Origin: Pseudomonas gingeri
Lineage (GTDB): Bacteria; Pseudomonadota; Gammaproteobacteria; Pseudomonadales; Pseudomonadaceae
Assembly: GCF_013385425.1 (NCBI RefSeq)
Contig: NZ_JACAQA010000019.1
Coordinates: 1 to 64,000, forward strand
DNA length: 64,000 nt
Direction of reading: 5' to 3'
Positions 35,092 through 44,277 of this stretch are shown in pieces. Made by a program: the position numbers and the translations under genes. The notes below the pieces were generated by a model. The model did not search any database and was not told the DNA's origin. It saw nothing but the letters and a program-made list of their open reading frames with translations. Numbering within the stretch: position 1 is the first letter of the stretch; every line of letters starts with the position of its first letter.

Positions 35092-35205
35092 ATGACCCAT
35101 ATCCAGATCGGCCTGCTTATGCTGTTGGGCATCAGCGCGTTCGGTGTGATCACCCTCTACCTCGACTTCTGGCGTGCGTCCAAGACGCAAAGGGAGAACA
35201 AATAA
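35092..35205 (+). CDS. 37-residue single-pass membrane protein
   Basis: ATG with GGAG seven bases upstream. MTHIQIGLLMLLGISAFGVI is hydrophobic and continues into TLYLDFW, then a basic tail (RASKTQRENK), giving one helix with the positive end probably cytoplasmic. It ends 4 bases before the convergent kdpE stop. It is not recognised. The good SD and clean TM/basic-tail design argue for a real gene; a link with Kdp is only positional. Confidence 0.6.
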   Translation: MTHIQIGLLMLLGISAFGVITLYLDFWRASKTQRENK

Positions 35206-35209
35206 GCCG

Positions 35210-35902
35210 TTACAGGCCGACCAGACGATAGCCCACCTGCAATTCGGTGATCAGGTGTTGCGGCTGCGCCGGGTCGGCTTCGAGTTTTTGCCGCAGATGC
35301 GCCATGTGTACCCGCAGATAATGAGCCCGATCGGCATAGTCCAGCCCCCAGACATCCAGCAGCAATTGCCGGTGCGTCAGCACCCGGCCCTGACCCCGGA
35401 TCAACGCGATCAACAGGCGGAACTCGATGGGTGTCAGGTGCACGCCCTCGCTGCCACGTCGCACCTCATGGGTCGCCAGATCGACCTCGACCTCGCCGAA
35501 GCGCACCTTGCTGCTCACCGCCGCCGTGCCGCTTTGCACCTGCCGCCGCAGCTGTGCACGAATACGCGCCAGCAACTCGGGCACACCGAACGGTTTGACC
35601 AGATAGTCATCCGCGCCGGCGTCCAGTGCGGCGACCTTTTCGTCTTCGCGGTCACGGGCCGACAGCACCAGGATGGGCACGCTCATCCAGCCACGCAGTT
35701 CACTGATCAGGTCCTTGCCGTCACCGTCGGGCAAGCCCAGGTCGACGATCACCAGGTCCGGCTGGCGGCTCGCCGCATCGATCAGGGCACGCTTGCTGCT
35801 GTCGGCCTCGAAGACCTGGAAGCCTTCGTCCTGCAAGGCAATGCCGATGAAACGACGGATATTGGCTTCATCCTCGACAATCAGGATACGGGTGCTGGTC
35901 AT
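35210..35902 (-). CDS. kdpE: Response regulator KdpE
   Basis: 230 residues, OmpR type. Receiver (residues ~5-117) with acidic pair DE, phospho-Asp in LVIVDLGLPDGDG and the LVKPFG Lys loop. Winged helix ~135-228 (TPIEFRLLIALIRGQGRVLTH; ITELQVGYRL). Activates the kdp operon on potassium limitation or osmotic stress. ATG overlaps the kdpD stop by 4 bases. Confidence 0.96.
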   Translation of the reverse strand: MTSTRILIVEDEANIRRFIGIALQDEGFQVFEADSSKRALIDAASRQPDLVIVDLGLPDGDGKDLISELRGWMSVPILVLSARDREDEKVAALDAGADDYLVKPFGVPELLARIRAQLRRQVQSGTAAVSSKVRFGEVEVDLATHEVRRGSEGVHLTPIEFRLLIALIRGQGRVLTHRQLLLDVWGLDYADRAHYLRVHMAHLRQKLEADPAQPQHLITELQVGYRLVGL

Positions 35903-38592
35903 AAGGTTTCCATGGACGGCGGTTGACCCGCCGGTAAGCTGATAACAAAACAAAGGCCGTTCGGCACCCGCGGCCGGGCGACGACCCGGCCGCCGTGGGC
36001 TTCGACGATCCGCCGGACCAGGGCCAGTCCCAGGCCGATTCCGGACACCGCCGATTCCTGCTGGCCACGGCTGAAGGCTTCGAAGAGTTGCTCGGGGGCG
36101 ATACCCGACGGGCAGCCCGGTCCGCTGTCGGCGATCTCCAGGACGATCTGCTGGTCGACCTGGCTCGCCGTGATCTCGATCGGCGTACCCGCCGGGGTGT
36201 ATTTCGCCGCGTTGTCCAACAGGTTGACCAACACTCGCTCGATCAGCAGCGCATCGATCTCCACCAGGGGCAGGTCCGCCGGCAACAGCGCCCGCACCGG
36301 ATGCCGGGCGAGGGGTTCGCGCAGTTGGCGCAAGGCGCTGCCGACCACCTCTTCCAGGGAGTGCCACTGACGGTTAAGGCGCACCCCATGTTCCTGCAGG
36401 CGCGCCATATCCAGCAGGTTTTCGATCAGCCTTTGCATGGCACAGGCCTGATCGTGAATCCCGCCCAATAACCCGCCGACCAACGCGTCACGCACATGGG
36501 GCGCTGCGGCGTCGGCGGCGCCGATAATGCTGGTCAAGGGCGTGCGCAGGTCATGGGAAATGGCCGCCAGCAAGGTGTTGCGCATGCGCTCGCCTTCCAT
36601 CTGCACCAGGGTGCTTTGCGCCACTTCAACGAAATGCACCCGTTCCAGCGCAATCGCCAACTGGCTCATGCAGGCTTCCAACAGGCGTTGCTCATCGGGG
36701 TCCTTCAGGCGCTCGGCATCACTCAGGTCGAGGACCAGCACACCGCGCACGCGCATCGGCGCCTTGAGGGCAAAGTAGCAACCGGGGGCGGCCGCCAGGG
36801 TATCACTGCCCTGTCCGGCCGGGCGTCCGTGTTCATAGGTCCACTGGGCGATGCTTTCATCCACCGGGAAGACACTGCCGGCCAGGGTGCCGACCCGGTC
36901 GCCGGCATCCGGCAAGGCCAGGCCGACCCGGGCCTCGAACACCCCGCTGAAGGTGCGCAGCGCCACCGCGCCGAGCTGTTCGACGGTCAGGGCCGCGGAC
37001 AGGTCGCGAGCCAACAGCGCCAGCGAGGTCGCCCGGCGCTCACGGGCCGCCGCTGTACGCGCCTCATGGCGCAGGCGCGCGGTCAGTTGGCCGGTGATCA
37101 GGGCAATGCCCAGCATCAAGGCGAAGGTGAAGAAATACTGGGTGTCGTTGACGGTGAACGACAGCACCGGCTGGACAAAGAAAAAATCGAAACACAGCAC
37201 CGCCAGCATCGCCGCCCAGACACCCGGCCCGCGGCCCAGGCGCAGCGCCACCAACACCACCGTCAGCAGGAACAGCATGACCACGTTGGCCGGGTCGAAG
37301 ACTTGCAGCAACAACGCCGCTACCGCCGTGGCGGCGAAACAGGCCAGGGTCGCCCACAGGTAGGCCAGGCCCCTGCCCGGTGCCAGTCTCGGTTCCGCTT
37401 CCGGTCGGGACGGCGCCGTGCGCGGCAGCTCGCCATGGGCGATCACGATCTGGTCGATCTGCGGATGATGGCGGCTGATCCGGTCGCTGACCGTCTGGTG
37501 CCAGAACTGCCAGACCCGGCGTGGCCGATGACCGAGCAACAGGCGGTTGGCATTGCGTTCGCGGGCGCAGGCCACCAGGGTTTCGGCGACATCGATACCC
37601 GCCAGGATCGCGGTATCGGCACCGAACTCAGCAGCCAGGGCCAGGGTCTTCACCGCCGCCGCGCGTCGCCGCAGGGCCATGCCGCCCGTCGACACCGACT
37701 CGACATGCACCACGATCCAGTCGGCTTCGAGCTTCTGCGCCAGGCGCGCGGCTTCGCGCACCAGACGTTCATCCGAGGGCTCACCGGCAATCCCCACCAA
37801 CAAGCGCTCACGGGCGGCCCACAAGGTGTCGATGGAACGCTCGCGACGATAGACACGCATTTGCGCATCGACCCGGTCGGCGGTACGGCGCAGGGCCAGT
37901 TCACGCAGGGCCAGCAGGTTGCCTTTGCGAAAGAAGTGCCGCGACGCCCGGTCGGCCTGCGGGCCCTGATAGACCTTGCCGTCCTTGAGACGCTGCAACA
38001 GTTCGTCGGGGGCCAGGTCGATCAGCACCACTTCATGGGCACTGTCGAACACATGGTCGGGGACGGTTTCCCGCACACGGGTGCCGATGATGCCGCTGAC
38101 CAGGTCATTGAGACTTTCCAGGTGCTGGACGTTCAGGCTGGTCCAGACCTCGATCCCGGCCCGCAGCAGCTCTTCGATATCCTGCCAGCGCTTGGGGTGG
38201 CGTGAGCCGGGGACATTGCTGTGGGCCAACTCGTCCACCAGCAACACCGCCGGACGGCGGACCAGTGCCGCATCGAGATCGAACTCCGGCAACGTGCTGT
38301 CGCCATGGGCCAGGCGATGGCGCGGCAGTTGTTCCAGGCCGGCGAGCAAGGCGGCGGTATCACCGCGCCCGTGGGTTTCAATCAGGCCGGCGACCAGATC
38401 GCATCCGAGAGCCCGCTCGCGGTGCGCGGCCTGGAGCATGGCGCAGGTTTTCCCGACCCCAGCGTTCGAGCCGAAATAAATACGCAAACGGCCGCGCTGG
38501 GCGGCCTTCTCGTCGGCTTGCAGTTGCTCCAGCAGCGCATCCGGATCGGGTCTACCGTCGCGGATGTCGCGGGAGGTGTCATTCAAACTCAT
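35899..38592 (-). CDS. kdpD: Sensor histidine kinase KdpD
   Basis: 897 residues. The N-terminal KdpD domain with Walker A GSNAGVGKT and DELAHSNVPGSRH, a USP-like domain (~250-370), the four-helix DUF4118 membrane block (~400-500), a GAF-like region, HisKA with phospho-His in AAISHDLRTPLTSII and the HATPase domain (N-box LLDNAAKY, G-boxes DSGPGCP and GIGLGLA). Senses potassium supply and phosphorylates KdpE. The ATG at 38592 is preceded by AAGGA; an upstream start would overlap this SD. Confidence 0.96.
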   Translation of the reverse strand: MSLNDTSRDIRDGRPDPDALLEQLQADEKAAQRGRLRIYFGSNAGVGKTCAMLQAAHRERALGCDLVAGLIETHGRGDTAALLAGLEQLPRHRLAHGDSTLPEFDLDAALVRRPAVLLVDELAHSNVPGSRHPKRWQDIEELLRAGIEVWTSLNVQHLESLNDLVSGIIGTRVRETVPDHVFDSAHEVVLIDLAPDELLQRLKDGKVYQGPQADRASRHFFRKGNLLALRELALRRTADRVDAQMRVYRRERSIDTLWAARERLLVGIAGEPSDERLVREAARLAQKLEADWIVVHVESVSTGGMALRRRAAAVKTLALAAEFGADTAILAGIDVAETLVACARERNANRLLLGHRPRRVWQFWHQTVSDRISRHHPQIDQIVIAHGELPRTAPSRPEAEPRLAPGRGLAYLWATLACFAATAVAALLLQVFDPANVVMLFLLTVVLVALRLGRGPGVWAAMLAVLCFDFFFVQPVLSFTVNDTQYFFTFALMLGIALITGQLTARLRHEARTAAARERRATSLALLARDLSAALTVEQLGAVALRTFSGVFEARVGLALPDAGDRVGTLAGSVFPVDESIAQWTYEHGRPAGQGSDTLAAAPGCYFALKAPMRVRGVLVLDLSDAERLKDPDEQRLLEACMSQLAIALERVHFVEVAQSTLVQMEGERMRNTLLAAISHDLRTPLTSIIGAADAAAPHVRDALVGGLLGGIHDQACAMQRLIENLLDMARLQEHGVRLNRQWHSLEEVVGSALRQLREPLARHPVRALLPADLPLVEIDALLIERVLVNLLDNAAKYTPAGTPIEITASQVDQQIVLEIADSGPGCPSGIAPEQLFEAFSRGQQESAVSGIGLGLALVRRIVEAHGGRVVARPRVPNGLCFVISLPAGQPPSMETL

Positions 38593-38626
38593 GTCATTCC
38601 TTGTCAGACGCACCCATGCCGGTCAC

Positions 38627-40702
38627 CTAGACCACGCCCAAGCCAACCAGCAGCATATCGATCAGCTTGATCCCGGCAAACGGCACCAGCACCCCGCCCA
38701 GTCCATAGATCAGCAGGTTGCGATTGAGCAGCGCCGCCGCGCCGATGGCCCGGTAGGCCACGCCCTTGAGCGCCAGCGGGATCAGGAACACGATGATCAG
38801 GGCATTGAAGATCACCGCGCTGAGGATCGCCGAGTTCGGGCTGCCCAGGTGCATCACGTTCAAGGCGCCGAGCTGCGGATAAGTCGCCACGAACGCCGCC
38901 GGCACAATAGCAAAATACTTCGCCACATCGTTGGCCACGCTGAAAGTGGTCAGGGCACCACGGGTCATCAGCATCTGCTTGCCGACCTCGACCACCTCGA
39001 TCAGCTTGGTCGGATTGCTGTCCAGGTCCACCATGTTGCCGGCCTCCTTGGCCGCCTGGGTCCCGCTGTTCATCGCCACCGCCACATCGGCCTGGGCCAG
39101 CGCCGGGGCGTCGTTGGTGCCATCGCCGGTCATCGCCACCAGCTTGCCCTGGGCCTGGTAGTCACGGATCAGTTGCAGCTTGTCTTCCGGCCGGGCCTCG
39201 GCCAGGTAGTCATCGACCCCGGCTTCCACCGCAATCGCCGCGGCGGTCAGCGGATTGTCGCCGGTGATCATCACGGTCTTGATACCCATGCGTCGCAACT
39301 CGCCGAACCGCTCCTTGATGCCGGCCTTGACCACGTCCTTGAGCTCGATCACCCCGAGAGCCCGCGCGCCATCAGCCACCACCAGCGGTGTGCTGCCGCG
39401 CCGTGAGACTTCGTCCACCCGCGCTTGCAGGGCCGCCGGGAAACCACCGCCCAGTGCCTCGATATGCCGGCGAATCGCATCGGCCGCACCTTTGCGGATC
39501 ATCCGGCCATCGGCCAGGTCGACGCCGCTCATGCGGGTCTGGGCGGTGAATGCGACGAAGCTGGCGTTCAGGCTTTCCAGATCCGGCTCATTGAGCTCGA
39601 ACTTCTGTCGCGCCAACAGCACGATGCTGCGCCCTTCCGGTGTTTCGTCGGCCAGGGATGCCAGTTGCGCCGCCTCGGCCAGTTCACGCTCTTTCATCCC
39701 CGGTGCCGACAGGAAGGCACTGGCCTGGCGATTGCCGAGCGTGATGGTGCCGGTCTTGTCCAGCAGCAACACGTCGACATCGCCGGCCGCTTCCACCGCG
39801 CGCCCGGAGGTGGCGATCACATTGGCCGCCATCATCCGGCTCATGCCCGCCACGCCGATGGCCGAGAGCAGGCCGCCGATGGTGGTGGGAATCAGGCAAA
39901 CCAGCAAGGCCACCAGCACCGTCGCGCTGACCACACTGCCGCTGCCGCTCATGACCACGGCGAAGATCGAGTACGGACTGAGGGTGACGATCACCAGCAG
40001 GAACAAGGCCGTCAGCCCCACCAGCAGAATGGTCAGGGCCACTTCGTTGGGGGTCTTCTGGCGCTTGGCCGATTCGACCATGGAGATCATCCGGTCGAGA
40101 AAGGATTCGCCGGGATTGACGCTGATACGCACCACCAGCCAGTCCGAGAGAACCCGGGTGCCGCCGGTCACCGAAGAGAAATCACCACCGGCCTCACGGA
40201 TCACCGGAGCCGATTCGCCAGTGATCGCGCTTTCATCCACCGACGCCACGCCCTCGATAACGATGCCATCGAGGGGCACCAGGTCGCCGGCCTCGATCAG
40301 CACTACCGCGTCCTTGCGCAACTCGCTGGCCGCCATCGGCAACCATTGCGCACCATGACGCGGCTTTTGCAGGACCTTGGCCAGGGTCTGGCGCTTCATC
40401 CCGCGCAGACTCGCCGCCTGTGCGCGGCTCCGCCCCTCGGCCAGGGCTTCGGCGAAATTGGCGAACAGCACGGTGAACCACAGCCACAGGCAGATGCTCA
40501 GGATAAAACCACTCGGTGCCTCGCCCTGACCGCCCCAGGACTGCACCCACAACAAGGTGGTGAGCAGGCTGCCGAGGTACACCACGAACATCACCGGATT
40601 TTTCCACTGGGCCTGGGGCAGCAGTTTCCGGAAGGCATCCACGCCGGCGGCCAGCAACAGCTCGCGGTCGAACAAAGGCAAACGGGCTTTCATGTCACTC
40701 AT
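38627..40702 (-). CDS. kdpB: Potassium-transporting ATPase subunit KdpB
   Basis: 691-residue P-type ATPase. Phosphorylation site Asp315 in DKTGT, TGES at 161-164, and the hinge MTGDGTNDAPAL. Energises uptake through KdpA. It comes after kdpC here, instead of between kdpA and kdpC; the gene is full length. It starts 11 bases past the kdpC stop. Confidence 0.97.
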   Translation of the reverse strand: MSDMKARLPLFDRELLLAAGVDAFRKLLPQAQWKNPVMFVVYLGSLLTTLLWVQSWGGQGEAPSGFILSICLWLWFTVLFANFAEALAEGRSRAQAASLRGMKRQTLAKVLQKPRHGAQWLPMAASELRKDAVVLIEAGDLVPLDGIVIEGVASVDESAITGESAPVIREAGGDFSSVTGGTRVLSDWLVVRISVNPGESFLDRMISMVESAKRQKTPNEVALTILLVGLTALFLLVIVTLSPYSIFAVVMSGSGSVVSATVLVALLVCLIPTTIGGLLSAIGVAGMSRMMAANVIATSGRAVEAAGDVDVLLLDKTGTITLGNRQASAFLSAPGMKERELAEAAQLASLADETPEGRSIVLLARQKFELNEPDLESLNASFVAFTAQTRMSGVDLADGRMIRKGAADAIRRHIEALGGGFPAALQARVDEVSRRGSTPLVVADGARALGVIELKDVVKAGIKERFGELRRMGIKTVMITGDNPLTAAAIAVEAGVDDYLAEARPEDKLQLIRDYQAQGKLVAMTGDGTNDAPALAQADVAVAMNSGTQAAKEAGNMVDLDSNPTKLIEVVEVGKQMLMTRGALTTFSVANDVAKYFAIVPAAFVATYPQLGALNVMHLGSPNSAILSAVIFNALIIVFLIPLALKGVAYRAIGAAALLNRNLLIYGLGGVLVPFAGIKLIDMLLVGLGVV

Positions 40703-40713
40703 GATCGATTCTC

Positions 40714-41403
40714 TTACTCAGTGACGACGACTGGGGACTGGCGGGGTGTCGCCAAGGCATCCAGCGCCAGGTTGAGTTGCAGCACATTGACTCGCGGCTC
40801 GCCGAGCAGGCCGAAGGTACGCGTCTCGGTCGACGCCCGGACCAAGGTCAGCAGGGCGTCTTCGGACAGCTGCCGCAGCGGTGCGACGCGCCGCGCCTGG
40901 ATCAGCGCGTTGGCCACTGAAATATGCGGGTCCAAGCCGGACGCCGAAGCCGTCACCGCGTCGACCGGCACCGGCGCTTGCGGGTCCAGGCCGTTCGAGG
41001 CGCGATAGGCCACGGCCCGCTCCTTGACCGCGTCGAGCTGACGCTGGCTGGTCGGGCCCAGGTTGCTGGCCCCGCTGAGGCCGGCGTTGTAGGGCGTGGT
41101 CACGGTCTTGCTGGCGTCGTTCGGATCGACGCTCTGGGTCACGCTGGGGCGGGCCTGGAAATACTCCGGGCGGTTGAACGCCTGGCCGATCAGCACCGAG
41201 CCGACCACCTGGCCTTCGCGTTCCAGCAGGCTGCCCTGGGCCTGGAACGGAAACAGCAGGTTGGCCGCCAGGGTGGTGAGCGCCGGATAGGCCAGGCCAG
41301 TCAGCAACATGAACATCACCGAGGACACCAGCACCGGGCGCCCCAGGCCGCGGAACAGCCCTTGAGTCACCGCCAGCGGCGGCGTGGAAATACGCGTAGT
41401 CAT
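40714..41403 (-). CDS. kdpC: Potassium-transporting ATPase subunit KdpC
   Basis: 229 residues, longer than the ~190 usual. One N-terminal TM (PVLVSSVMFMLLTGLAYPAL), then the periplasmic domain with GSLLEREGQVVGSVLIGQAF, YFQARPSVT, GASNLGPTS and VPVDAVTASASGLDPHIS, all classical. Extra length is in the C-terminal ~25 residues and N-terminal lead. The gene sits between kdpA (10 bases) and kdpB (11 bases). Confidence 0.96.
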   Translation of the reverse strand: MTTRISTPPLAVTQGLFRGLGRPVLVSSVMFMLLTGLAYPALTTLAANLLFPFQAQGSLLEREGQVVGSVLIGQAFNRPEYFQARPSVTQSVDPNDASKTVTTPYNAGLSGASNLGPTSQRQLDAVKERAVAYRASNGLDPQAPVPVDAVTASASGLDPHISVANALIQARRVAPLRQLSEDALLTLVRASTETRTFGLLGEPRVNVLQLNLALDALATPRQSPVVVTE

Positions 41404-41413
41404 GCAAATATCC

Positions 41414-43120
41414 TCACTTGTAGGTCTGGCTGGAGAGCAGTTGCAACTGCTCGACCACTGGCCCCAGCGCGAGCGCCGGCAGGAAGGTCAAACCGCCGAC
41501 CACCAGCACCACGAACACCACCAGGAACATGAACAGCGGCGTGGCGGTGGGAATAGTCCCGGCACCGGCCGGCGTGGTCTTTTTAAAGGCCAGGGAGCCG
41601 GCCACGGCGAGCATCGGCAGCAGGGTGAAGAAACGCCCCAGCAACATCGCCAGGCCGATGGTGGTGTTGAAGAACGGGGTGTTGGCGTTCAGCCCGGCGA
41701 AGGCCGAACCGTTGTTGGCGGTGCCGGAGGTGTAGGCGTAGAGCACCTCGCTGAAACCGTGGGGCCCGACGTTGTTCAGGCTGTCCAGGGTGCCCGGCCA
41801 GAGCGCGGCCAGGGCGGTGAAGCCGAGAATGCAGATCGGATGCGCGAGCACCGAGAGCATCACCAGTTTCATCTCCCGGGCTTCGATGCGCTTGCCGAGG
41901 AACTCGGGGGTGCGACCGATCATCATGCCCACCAGGAACACCGTCAGCAGGGCGTACTGGATCAGGTTGATAAAGCCCACGCCGTCGCCGCCGAACACGC
42001 AGTTGAGCATCATCTGCGCCATGGGCACGAAGCCGCCCATGGGCATCAGCGAGTCATGCATGGCATTGACCGAGCCGGTGGTGGCGCCGGTGGTGGTGGC
42101 GATGAACAGACTGGTATCGGCGATGCCGAAACGCAGTTCCTTGCCTTCCATATTGCCGCCGCTCTGGGTCGCCGACAGCAGTTGGTCGACGCCCAGCCGG
42201 GTCAACAGCGGGTTGCCAGCCTGCTCGGCAAAATAGACCACCGCGAGAAAGCCGACGAACATCATCAGGAAGGTGCCGAAGAACACCCAGCCCTGGCGCC
42301 GACGGGCCAACAGGCTGCCGAAGGCATAGGTCAGCGCCGAGGGGATCAGCAACATGCTGAAGATATGCAGGATGTTGGTCAGTGGCGTCGGGTTCTCGAA
42401 CGGGTGCGCAGCGTTCATGCTGAAAAAGCCGCCACCGTTGGTACCGATATGCTTGATCGACTCGAAGCTCGCGACCGCACCGACGATCAGTTGTTGTTGC
42501 GCACCTTCAAGGGTGGTCGCCAGGGCCTGGGAGGAGAAGGTCTGCGGCATACCCTGCCAGACATAGACCAGCGCCATGGCGAAGCACAACGGCAACATCA
42601 CCCGGTAGAGGATGCGGGTGAAGTCCACCCAGTAGTTGCCGATATCCGTCGCGCTGCTGCGGCTCAAGCCGCGGATAAATCCGGCGGCGGCGACCACACC
42701 GGAGGTGGCACCGACAAACATCAGGAAGGTGATCACCGCCATCTGGCTGAAGTTGGACAGGCTGGTTTCGCCCGAATAGGCCTGCCAGTTGGTGTTGGTG
42801 ATAAACGAGGCGGCGGTGTTGAACGCCAGGTCCGGGGTCTGGGCGGCCAGGCCCAGCGGATTGATCGGCAACGAACCCTGCAGGCGCAACAGCAGGTAGC
42901 CCAGCAGCATCATCGCGCCGTTGGACAACAGCAGCGCCGAGCCGTAGCGGGCCCAACCCATGGTTTCCCGTGGATCGACGCCCAGCAGGCGATAGGTCAG
43001 ACGCTCCGGCAGCGCATGGCCAGGGTGAGAAAAGACCCGGCTCAACCAGCGCCCCATCAAGACGGCAAGCCCGGTCATCAGACCCAGGACCAGCGCAAAT
43101 TCCAGCAGTACGGTCAACAT
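41414..43120 (-). CDS. kdpA: Potassium-transporting ATPase subunit KdpA
   Basis: 568 residues, about ten membrane helices with four P-loop-like selectivity segments, for example TNTNWQAYSGE, GTNGGGFF and NGSAFAGLN. Forms the channel-like subunit of the Kdp complex in the inner membrane. ATG at 43120 with GGAG seven bases upstream. Follows the 27-codon micro-ORF by 13 bases. Confidence 0.97.
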   Translation of the reverse strand: MLTVLLEFALVLGLMTGLAVLMGRWLSRVFSHPGHALPERLTYRLLGVDPRETMGWARYGSALLLSNGAMMLLGYLLLRLQGSLPINPLGLAAQTPDLAFNTAASFITNTNWQAYSGETSLSNFSQMAVITFLMFVGATSGVVAAAGFIRGLSRSSATDIGNYWVDFTRILYRVMLPLCFAMALVYVWQGMPQTFSSQALATTLEGAQQQLIVGAVASFESIKHIGTNGGGFFSMNAAHPFENPTPLTNILHIFSMLLIPSALTYAFGSLLARRRQGWVFFGTFLMMFVGFLAVVYFAEQAGNPLLTRLGVDQLLSATQSGGNMEGKELRFGIADTSLFIATTTGATTGSVNAMHDSLMPMGGFVPMAQMMLNCVFGGDGVGFINLIQYALLTVFLVGMMIGRTPEFLGKRIEAREMKLVMLSVLAHPICILGFTALAALWPGTLDSLNNVGPHGFSEVLYAYTSGTANNGSAFAGLNANTPFFNTTIGLAMLLGRFFTLLPMLAVAGSLAFKKTTPAGAGTIPTATPLFMFLVVFVVLVVGGLTFLPALALGPVVEQLQLLSSQTYK

Positions 43121-43133
43121 GTGCAAGCTCCGT

Positions 43134-43217
43134 TCAAATCTTGTTCAAGGCGACAATGAACAAGGCTGTCGCGCCGAAAAACACCAGGGTCGCGCCCAGG
43201 AAAATCAGGTCGTACAT
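43134..43217 (-). CDS. 27-residue membrane micro-protein between kdpF and kdpA
   Basis: ATG preceded by AAGGA at 8 bases. The product is MYDLIFLGATLVFFGATALF then IVALNKI, almost wholly hydrophobic. It is tightly packed in the kdp operon (70 bases after kdpF, 13 before kdpA). I recall short ORFs with a similar FFxxxxLYVxxxDRL-like pattern at the head of kdp operons in other bacteria, but could not check. It may be an extra Kdp accessory subunit. Confidence 0.7.
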   Translation of the reverse strand: MYDLIFLGATLVFFGATALFIVALNKI

Positions 43218-43287
43218 GGTTGGTTTCCTTGTTCTATAGGGTCCTTGCGGACCGCACGAAGCGCCTGCGACGAGGCGTGCGCAGGAA

Positions 43288-43386
43288 TCAGAAGTCTTCG
43301 GCGCGGATCAGCGCGTAACCCAGATAGACGAACAGGCCGGCCGCGCCCAGGCCGCTGAGCAGGTAGATGAGTTTGAGTGTCAACAC
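43288..43386 (-). CDS. kdpF: KdpF-like small subunit
   Basis: 32 residues starting at GTG (AAGGGGA upstream): one TM, with a C-terminal YLGYALIRAEDF matching the KdpF end (YLxYALLRxExF). KdpF stabilises the KdpABC complex. First gene of the operon. A TTG one codon later is an alternative start. Confidence 0.8.
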   Translation of the reverse strand: MLTLKLIYLLSGLGAAGLFVYLGYALIRAEDF

Positions 43387-43563
43387 AGGTGTCCCCTTGC
43401 CAAATCGGTCGGCTCGCTCAAGCGCACGCAAGGGCGCCGCAAGCCAGATCAAAGGGTACGGGCGCGGGTATTAAGGTCGGGCACTGATTGCCGGGGGGGA
43501 CGTTAAGATGGCGTATAGAAGAACGCTCCCCTTCTGCCGAAGGGGAACGTCAGCGGCACAGAA

Positions 43564-44076
43564 TCAGGCCTTGATCGGCAACCAGATTTCCACCGTGCCG
43601 GTGCCTTTTTCCGGATTGAAATCGGCGCTGTAGCGCTCGAACTCCGGCGCTTCGGCCGCCAGGTAGCCGGATTGCGGCAACCAGTGGTTCCAGATGGCCT
43701 CGAAGGTGTGCTTGAGGGTGTCGAGGGAGCCCTGGTGTTCAAACACCGCGTATTGCTGGTCCTGCAATTCCACCCAGCGATACAGCTCAGGCAGGTCGTC
43801 GAGCTTGCTGATCTGCACTCCGGCGATGTACTCGAAGCCGCCCTCGCCATCCGGATGGCAGCAGATACCGTACGTCACCTCACCCACCTGGCTGGGGACT
43901 TTTCCGATGTGCGGCACGAAGGCATCCCACAGGTCAGGGATAGATCCCGACGTCTCGGCGGTAAAACGTGCGCCCAGGCCGGCAATCAACTGAAAGTGAC
44001 CGTGCTCGAAGCGTGGCGCTGGCAAGGCCTGCGTGTAGCCAAGGTTATGTGCTGCGTCCATGAGGGCAAACTCCAT
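43564..44076 (-). CDS. GyrI-like/AraC effector-binding-domain protein
   Basis: 170 residues, one SOUL/GyrI-like ligand-binding domain: RFEHGHFQLIAGLGARF, IPDLWDAFVPHIGKV, YGICCHPDGEGGFEYIAGVQ, YAVFEHQGS, and the ending GTGTVEIWLPI. Standalone versions bind small molecules or proteins (SbmC/GyrI counter gyrase toxins). ATG at 44076 chosen because the domain starts shortly after; GGAG is 11 bases away. Divergent from alaC. Confidence 0.85.
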   Translation of the reverse strand: MEFALMDAAHNLGYTQALPAPRFEHGHFQLIAGLGARFTAETSGSIPDLWDAFVPHIGKVPSQVGEVTYGICCHPDGEGGFEYIAGVQISKLDDLPELYRWVELQDQQYAVFEHQGSLDTLKHTFEAIWNHWLPQSGYLAAEAPEFERYSADFNPEKGTGTVEIWLPIKA

Positions 44077-44277
44077 AGGGGAAACAACTCCGAAAAGCAG
44101 TATAGAAGCAAATAATCCTGTCGTTGGGCGACCCGACGCTTGTCCCCCCGGCGGAAAATATTTTCCGTCGCCCATCTGGACAGATGACCAGCATCGCCCT
44201 TATTGTCTGCTCCGCAGGCCACCGCAGTGGCCGACGTCGCTCGGACGGTTCCGGGCGCTTACGTGTCAGAGGTTTAC

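Noticed and set aside
36496..38205. 569-codon frame antisense to kdpD
   Set aside because: Same reason; kdpD is certain on the other strand.
38627..41403. Possibility that kdpC and kdpB were mislabelled and the order is normal
   Set aside because: DKTGT, TGES and TNDAP motifs place KdpB at 38627-40702; the single TM and GSLLEREGQVVGS/DPHIS motifs place KdpC at 40714-41403. The permutation is real in this sequence.
41384..43159. 591-codon frame antisense to kdpA
   Set aside because: Shadow of kdpA; His/Gln/Gly-rich low-information sequence typical of antisense frames in GC-rich pseudomonads.
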